DNA from: Hansfordia pulvinata
Lineage: Eukaryota; Ascomycota; Sordariomycetes; Xylariales
Assembly (NCBI GenBank): GCA_006538405.1
Contig: BJKQ01000011.1
Coordinates: 497,501 to 561,500, forward strand
Length of the DNA: 64,000 nucleotides
Direction of reading: 5' to 3'
The notes beneath the pieces are model-generated. The model saw only the letters and a list, made by a program, of their open reading frames with translations. It did not search any database and was not told the origin of the DNA. Below are positions 59,067-64,000 of the stretch, piece after piece (positions within the stretch are counted from its first letter, which is position 1; the number at the start of each line of letters is the position of its first letter). The translations under genes were made by a program, and so were the position numbers.

Positions 59067-59924
59067 ATGGGCCATCTCCAGTCCCCATCGCCTCGGCCTC
59101 AGAGCCTGAACCAAACCCACTCGCCGCGCTCCTCCTCCTCCTCCTCCTCCTCCGCCCTCGACGCCCTCGACGCCCTCGCCAGGTGGGCCCGCCTCAAGAA
59201 GTACCGGATAGAGGTCACCTACGGCGTCTACGTCTTCACCCCGGGCGAGAAGCTGGTCTTCTGGTCCCTGTGCCTGCTCTCCTTCGCCGCCCTCCTCCTC
59301 TACGCCGCCGCCCTGCTCTCCCGCGCCCTGCCGCCCCTCGCCCGCGCCGTCTGGGGTCTCGTCAGCTCCCGCGCCGCCGCTCCTCTCCGGGCGGGCGGCG
59401 GCGGCGGCGGTAACGGAACGGCCGTGGCGATCACGCCGCCCTGGCCCGTCCAGCTTGCCCGGCTCGCCCGCCCGTCCCTCAGGAACGGCCCCTCCCGCGC
59501 CCCTGAGGGCCGAGGGGACCTCACCGGCGGTGCGGCGACGCCGGGCCACCCCCTCCACCCATACTGCCCTTCCTGGGAGGGTGGCCAGAGACGCCGGGGC
59601 TGGTTCCTAAACCCCCAACACCGCACCTTCGGTATCTGGACGCTCCTTTCTAGTTGGCATTTCGGAGGCGACGAGGAAAAGGAGGCCAGGGCAGTAATGA
59701 CGGCTCCTACTGGCAGCGGTTATGAGGGGTGGCGCCCGTTGACGAGCCCTGATTACGCGCTCCCGGCTCTGTCCTGGCCGGCACGCCCGAGCGGAGGTTT
59801 TGCACAGAGAGAGAGAGAGAGAGAGAGCCCCGCCATCCCGGTCACAGGACGCTCGGGCTCCGTTCTTCACAAGTCACCGACGTCTCGGACACCCCCATCC
59901 CCCCTCTCATGTTTTTTTACATGA
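59067..59924 (+). CDS. Small single-TM protein, possible serine palmitoyltransferase small subunit-like; C-terminus uncertain
   Basis: After a Ser-rich N-terminus, residues about 40-80 read LARWARLKKYRIEVTYGVYV, FTPGEKLVFWSLC and a hydrophobic LLSFAALLLYAAALLS helix. The element YVFTPGEKLVFW lines up with the YMLEPWERTVFN core of animal ssSPT subunits and with short fungal homologues that end soon after one TM helix. I infer an ER-membrane regulator of sphingoid-base synthesis, tentatively. Beyond about residue 105 (59380) the frame becomes Gly/Pro/Arg-rich, includes (GA)n-encoded Arg-Glu repeats at 59805-59827, and is probably not coding. The true end, perhaps through an intron starting at a GTAACG near 59410, is not resolved. 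Confidence 0.5.
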   Translation: MGHLQSPSPRPQSLNQTHSPRSSSSSSSSALDALDALARWARLKKYRIEVTYGVYVFTPGEKLVFWSLCLLSFAALLLYAAALLSRALPPLARAVWGLVSSRAAAPLRAGGGGGGNGTAVAITPPWPVQLARLARPSLRNGPSRAPEGRGDLTGGAATPGHPLHPYCPSWEGGQRRRGWFLNPQHRTFGIWTLLSSWHFGGDEEKEARAVMTAPTGSGYEGWRPLTSPDYALPALSWPARPSGGFAQRERERESPAIPVTGRSGSVLHKSPTSRTPPSPLSCFFT

Positions 59925-60622
59925 TGACCTAATGACGGCAGAGAGATGCGCGGTGTTGATTGTTCTTATATGTTGCATTTCAGCGAGATACCCTGCTCTA
60001 TTTGATTTACGGATCGCGCATGGTCGACGGCTCCTACTATTTACCAAATTCACTCCTTTTTTCTTGCTTTTGAAGGAGAACCTCTCGTAACCGAATTTGA
60101 CGGTCTGTGTGTTGCCGTGCACAGCTTCCTGTGTGACTGCCAATGCCATCACCACGCTTTCAGACCCTGTTGATTTCGGGTCTGACGATTGAAACATCAC
60201 TTCTGCGCTGTCTCTGCCCATGAAAGTATCCCGCGGCCGGGAGAACCCGTCCGCACGCACAGGAAAGCGGGCCCTTTTTAGACATCCTCGCGTAAAACGA
60301 GATAGGGAACGAGGGCCTCCAGCGTGTGCTTGCTTTCTCGGCCTCTGACTCAAAAAGTCAAGAAACCCGTTCTCTCATCTGGATTCAAAGCACTTTGGCT
60401 CGGAAACACGGAGCTCTTGTCTTAAAAAAAAACCCGTCTCTCTTTTTGGCAATGAAAGGCAGATGGGGCTCCTAAAAAAAAAGAAGCGCCAATCTTGTAT
60501 TTGTGAGAAGAAAAAAAGAAGAAGTGTACATATACAAAAGATGAAGAAGTAAAAATGAAGTCGTTTCGTCGCGCGCGTCAAACCCTTCCCCTACGTGCCA
60601 GTACCCTCTCGTGGCCGTCCTC

Positions 60623-60664
<42 letters not shown>

Positions 60665-60683
60665 GTTCTCTGCTTTTCTTCCT
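59925..60683. terminator. 3' intergenic region with (TC)n tract
   Basis: A 0.76-kb spacer between convergent genes, with A-runs (60424-60432, 60473-60482, 60512-60517) and a long (TC)n tract just after the pectate lyase stop. No gene seen. Confidence 0.5.
60629..60662. repeat. (TC)n microsatellite
   Basis: Seventeen TC units, probably in the 3' UTR of the pectate lyase (GA-rich in the mRNA). Confidence 0.95.
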
Positions 60684-61559
60684 TTAAGCCTGGATAATGT
60701 CGCTCTCCTGGTAGATGCAGGCGTCGCTGGGGCCGGAGCCGCTCTCCTCGGGCTCGTCGCCCGAGTCGTTGCCGGTGTAGGTGACGCAGATCTCCTTGAC
60801 GTCGCTGACGGTGATGGAGGACAGGGTGGCCGTGTCGCCGTAGTTGTCGTTGATGCCTTTTTGTGTGTGTCAGTCAGGTAGTTAGTCAGGAAAGAGGGAG
60901 GGGGGGAGAGAGGAAGAGAAAAAAATAGAAAAAAAAAAACTCACCGACCAACGACTTGCCGCTGGAGGCCGTAATGTCGCTCATGATGACGTGGCGCTCG
61001 TACATGGTGTCGCAGTTGCCGCAGCTGCGGTACAGCTTGCCAAAGTCGTCGACGGCGAAGCCGCTGACGTCCAGGGTCCCTCCGCCGTTGTGCTGGAGGA
61101 CCTTGTCCTCGGCCCCGTGGCCCCCCCTCCCTTGATGTAGGTGGTCTCCCCGGCCCCTTGCTCCTTGATGGTGAAGGCGTCCTCGCAGACGGCGCTCCAC
61201 CAGACGTTGTCGAGGGTGCACCCGCCGAAGCAGTGGACGCCCTCAATCTGGTCCGGCCCGATGATGACGTTGGACAGGGTGGCTCCCGCCTCGAGCTCGA
61301 AGACGGCGTCGCTGTCCCCGCCCTCCGACTGCCCCGTGCAGCTGGTGCCCCGGTCGTAGACGTACATGCCGCCGTCGAAGGTCTCGCCCGCCTTGACCGT
61401 CTGCACCGCCGACAGCGCCGAGCTGCCCGACGACGCGGGCATGTCGAGCGCGCGCGCGCGCAGGGCCGCCGCGGCCGGCGCCGGGGTGACGACGGCCGCG
61501 TGCGGGGTGGCCGAGGCGGCGGCGGCGAGGGCGGCGGCGGCGAGCATGTTGTACTGCAT
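60684..61559 (-). CDS. PL3 pectate lyase, secreted, one frameshift as assembled
   Basis: Cleaves pectate by Ca2+-dependent beta-elimination outside the cell. Exons 61559-60945 and 60856-60684 with an 88-bp intron; about 262 residues. A signal peptide ([17 protein letters not shown]) leads into a compact right-handed beta-helix domain. Landmarks are [36 protein letters not shown], the family's conserved [39 protein letters not shown] and, in exon 2, [20 protein letters not shown]. Several Cys give the usual disulfides. The frame breaks at the C7 run 61121-61127: upstream reads ETTYIKGGG, and the conserved continuation [20 protein letters not shown] is in the next frame. One more base (a G on the coding strand) joins them. 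Plant-cell-wall activity suggests a saprotrophic or plant-associated lifestyle. Confidence 0.9.
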
Positions 61560-61936
61560 GGTTGCTGGGGGGGGGGGGCGGAATAAGGACTGGTGGTGGT
61601 GATGATAGGATTGGTTGTGGGATGAGAGAAGAAGCTTGTTTGAGGCCGGCTTGAACAAGACAGGTGCAGTGCAAGAGAAAGAAAGAAGGGAGGAAGATTC
61701 AAGGCCTGCTTGTGTGATTGTTGGTAGACGATGTGAGGTCTTGCTGGTCATGTCTAGAGATGGGACTGCTGGTCTTATATATACCTCCTACCTATATATC
61801 AGAAGAATCGTCTATAGATCTCTGGCCACCTCCAAGCCCTTGTCCGATGCTACGCGCTGCCGCCCCCTGTCTCGCCGATAACCTGAAAGGGGGGAACAGA
61901 GGAGAGGTGGCTCTGATTCGAAACGCGCGCGGCAAT

Positions 61937-61937
<1 letters not shown>

Positions 61938-61970
<33 letters not shown>
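61938..61970. repeat. (CGT)11 trinucleotide repeat
   Basis: Eleven perfect CGT units in non-coding DNA upstream of the pectate lyase. Confidence 0.95.
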
Positions 61971-61972
<2 letters not shown>

Positions 61973-62458
61973 TCTTGGCAGCCGTCTAGGTTGTTTGTTC
62001 CGTCCGCTACCTCTCGTAGCGTGCGGGTCCCGTGGTAGCGAAGCGTGCGGACGCGGTCGAAGCCAAGACGGAGCTTGTTGTTCCTCTCTGTCCTCGCATA
62101 AACCCTCCCGGCCCCCTTTCCCAAGTCTCGGCGGCTCTCGTGTACGAGTCGACTCACTTAGATAGCAGGAGGGGGCCATGGGTACGGATGTCGGGGGTCG
62201 GTTACTCTCGTAAGCAGAGAGAGGCGGCTATCGTGTATACTCGTACTCACGTGGAGGAATACAATACTCGTAGAGATGATGCTGCGAGCTTGGCCTGGGC
62301 CTCTTTCCTCTCCCCCCCCCCCTCTCCTCCATCATAAACCCCCTGAACGAGGTTGCATCCCTTGTCCCGATCCGGGCCTCGAAACCACGGGCTCCGAGAT
62401 GGGCAGGGGATGGGAGCGGTTTGGGGTTGATGTATTTCCGCAAACGAGGCGTCGCCGC

Positions 62459-62487
62459 TGCGGTGCGGTGCGGTGCGGTGCGGTGCG
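62459..62487. repeat. (GCGGT)n pentamer repeat
   Basis: Five to six GCGGT units. Confidence 0.9.
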
Positions 62488-63090
62488 GAGCCTCGCCTAA
62501 CGTCGCCTCGCGTCGCCTCCCTCGACTCGTCAGGGGCCAGCAGCAGCAGTCTGGTCTGTCTGTTGAAGCGTGAGCCGCTTGCCCGCTTGGCGTTTCGAAA
62601 TACCGGCAAGCCACTTGTGGAATAATACAGTCCCTTCCCTCGGCGACCCTCCCTTCTCTGTTCTGTGGCCCCTGTCTTCACCAAATGCCCCCCTGTCGGT
62701 TTCCGCGCCCGGGGTCGACAGCGACTGCTAACACCTCGGACTACTCCGTACGAGTGGTAGTACGAGTAGGTCGTTACGATAGCTGAACCCTGTCCCTGTC
62801 GGGAGATTCGGATGACGTGGGGTTCGTGGGGCCATATCCTCCGTCCACGCCTACGTCCCAAGTCCCCCGAGCGTCGCAAGTAACGGTGTCCGGGATTTGA
62901 GTGTGTTGTTGTTGTTGTTGTTGTTTTCTTCTGTCTGTCTGATTCAGCCAGCCGAGACCGCGACCCCCCAATATCAGATCATGGTCCTCCGCAGGTTCAC
63001 GAACAACTCTGGGCTTCTCTTGGCAGGCCTCGCTCGGGCTGACCCCGGCCATCTCCGTTTCAGAAGCATTTACCCCTCCGTGCCTCCATT

Positions 63091-63100
63091 GTACTCGTAC
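63091..63100. repeat. GTACTCGTAC motif copy
   Basis: Exact copy extended to GTACTCGTACGAG, i.e. overlapping a reverse half-copy; 9 bp before the C22 run. Confidence 0.85.
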
Positions 63101-63108
63101 GAGTGGGA

Positions 63109-63130
63109 CCCCCCCCCCCCCCCCCCCCCC
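63109..63130. repeat. C22 homopolymer
   Basis: Twenty-two consecutive C, then T and six more C. The length is likely to be uncertain in any assembly. Confidence 0.9.
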
Positions 63131-63777
63131 TCCCCCCGTCCCGGGTCTGCGAAGGGTGACGAGTCTCGCATACGAGTGACGGGCGGGCGGACAGGCGGAT
63201 GCGCGGAGGAGACAGCGGACAGCGGGGGTTGGATATCTGCCTATATCTCGAGTCCAGCACAGACGGGAAGTAGGGACAGTAAGGTGTATTAGGCGTGGAG
63301 ATGCGGTATGCTCGACACGGTCTATGTAGGAACATGATCGGGGGTCGATGGCTTGAAGACCAGACTACTTGGCTAACAGAGAAATGACCAGCTTCGGAAC
63401 GGGAGTCGAAGAGAGCCATCTGCTGGGTATGAGTATCTCGTGAGACAACTTGTCCGCCCTGCCCGCCCCCCTTCCAACCACGAAACAGCGGACAGGCGGG
63501 CTATCGGACCGGGACGCAGGGGCCCGACCTCTTCTCCCTCGTTGATATTGATATTTCCAGAACACACCCTCAACGTGTGGACTGCAGGCATCGGTGCCAC
63601 TGGAAACCCTGCTCAGCATCCGATAAGCAAAGGCGACGTGTGCCCCGGGCCCGCGCCTCATCCCACCCCTCCCGTGCCCTCCTCATCTGCTGGCGCGGTC
63701 CGCCGTCGTGAGAGGAATCCTTCCTCGCATACCAACAACCCCCCTCCTCTTCCCCGCCATCCAGTCCCGGAACACTC

Positions 63778-64000
63778 TCAGACATACGTCGTCGTCGCTC
63801 TCCGCAGAGCCTCGTCGGCGGTCCACCCTGCCTGGTGCTGCTGCTGCTGGCCCGCCGTCCTCGTCCGGTAGTTGGGCGTGTCCCCGGGCCTCAGCGTCGG
63901 CGGCGGGATCGAGTGCGGGAAGACCCAGCCGCCCTGTTGCTGCTGCTGCTGCTGCCGCGGTGGCGGGGGCGGCAGTAGCGCGGGCCGCTGGCCCCGCTGC
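63778..64000 (-). CDS. C-terminal part of a Gln/Pro-rich protein, cut by the window edge
   Basis: An open frame of 73 codons plus stop (TGA at 63780-63778) that continues past position 64000. It reads LLPPPPPRQQQQQQQGGWVF, then PHSIPPPTLRPGDTPNYRTR and TAGQQQQHQAGWTADEALRR, and ends ATTTYV. The mix of poly-Gln, Pro and non-repetitive WTADEALRRA looks like a real fungal protein C-terminus. The CTG/CAG runs at 63836-63848 and 63939-63954 encode the Gln tracts. Family not recognised. Confidence 0.6.
   Translation of the reverse strand, partial: QRGQRPALLPPPPPRQQQQQQQGGWVFPHSIPPPTLRPGDTPNYRTRTAGQQQQHQAGWTADEALRRATTTYV

Larger units (their letters stand above)
61560..63777. promoter_or_regulatory. 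Promoter of the pectate lyase and intergenic region
   Basis: About 2.2 kb. Next to the start lie a G-run (61567-61576) and a TATATATA stretch about 210 bp upstream (61777-61784). Farther out are (CGT)11 at 61938-61970, (GGTGC)n at 62459-62487, (GTT)n at 62905-62925, an exact GTACTCGTAC at 63091 and a C22 run at 63109-63130. No gene seen. Confidence 0.5.

Noticed and set aside
1..64000. Biosynthetic gene cluster around the P450
   Set aside because: No core synthase, transporter or regulator lies nearby; the neighbours are a secreted protein and housekeeping genes.

Overview
This is nuclear DNA of a filamentous ascomycete, most likely a Sordariomycete. The evidence is short GT-AG introns (about 50-170 bp, one near 380 bp), GC-rich coding exons with C/G-ending third positions, and fungal-specific families: a Cdc11/AspA septin, a BtgC-type GH17 glucanase, a LAG1 ceramide synthase, DUF6594 and DUF6604 proteins, and a PL3 pectate lyase. 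There is no rRNA, convincing tRNA, CRISPR array, intact transposon or secondary-metabolite core gene.

Layout. 1-6.8 kb: a cytochrome P450 (+) convergent with a secreted Ser/Thr-rich protein with a jelly-roll-like C-terminus (-). 6.8-17.6 kb: a housekeeping block with a SPATA20/DUF255 thioredoxin-like protein (-), the dynein light intermediate chain (-) divergent from the IST3/RBMX2 splicing factor (+), and an Hsv2-type PROPPIN (-). A gap of about 4.5 kb leads to the Cdc11-type septin (+, 22-24 kb), the BAX inhibitor-1 homologue (-, 25-26 kb) and a DUF6604 gene broken by one in-frame TAG (-, 27-30 kb). After about 5 kb without genes come the ceramide synthase (+, 35-36.6 kb), a DUF6594 membrane protein (-, 37-38.6 kb) and a retropepsin-fold-like protein (+, 39-40 kb). 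After about 4.7 kb without genes come a small secreted cysteine-containing protein (+, 45 kb), a poly-Ser protein (-, 46 kb) and a small hydrophilic protein (-, 48 kb). Another gap of about 5.4 kb leads to the GH17 glucanase (+, 54-56 kb), a small single-TM protein resembling the serine palmitoyltransferase small subunit (+, 59 kb), the PL3 pectate lyase (-, 61 kb) and the C-terminal end of a Gln-rich protein (-, right edge).

The genes do not form an operon or cluster. Themes are cell wall and secretion (GH17, PL3, the jelly-roll protein, the small secreted protein), membrane and sphingolipid biology (LAG1, ssSPT-like, BI-1, DUF6594) and core housekeeping. Two window-wide patterns stand out. 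First, a GTAC-NN-GTAC motif (mostly GTACTCGTAC/GTACGAGTAC) occurs in at least 11 exact copies plus many near copies, all outside the exons I could define, where chance predicts about 0.1. Second, seven genes each need one or two single-base corrections, mostly in short G/C or T runs, to rejoin conserved or plausible reading frames. This points to uncorrected homopolymer indels in the assembly rather than seven independent pseudogenes. The DUF6604 nonsense codon is a different kind of lesion.
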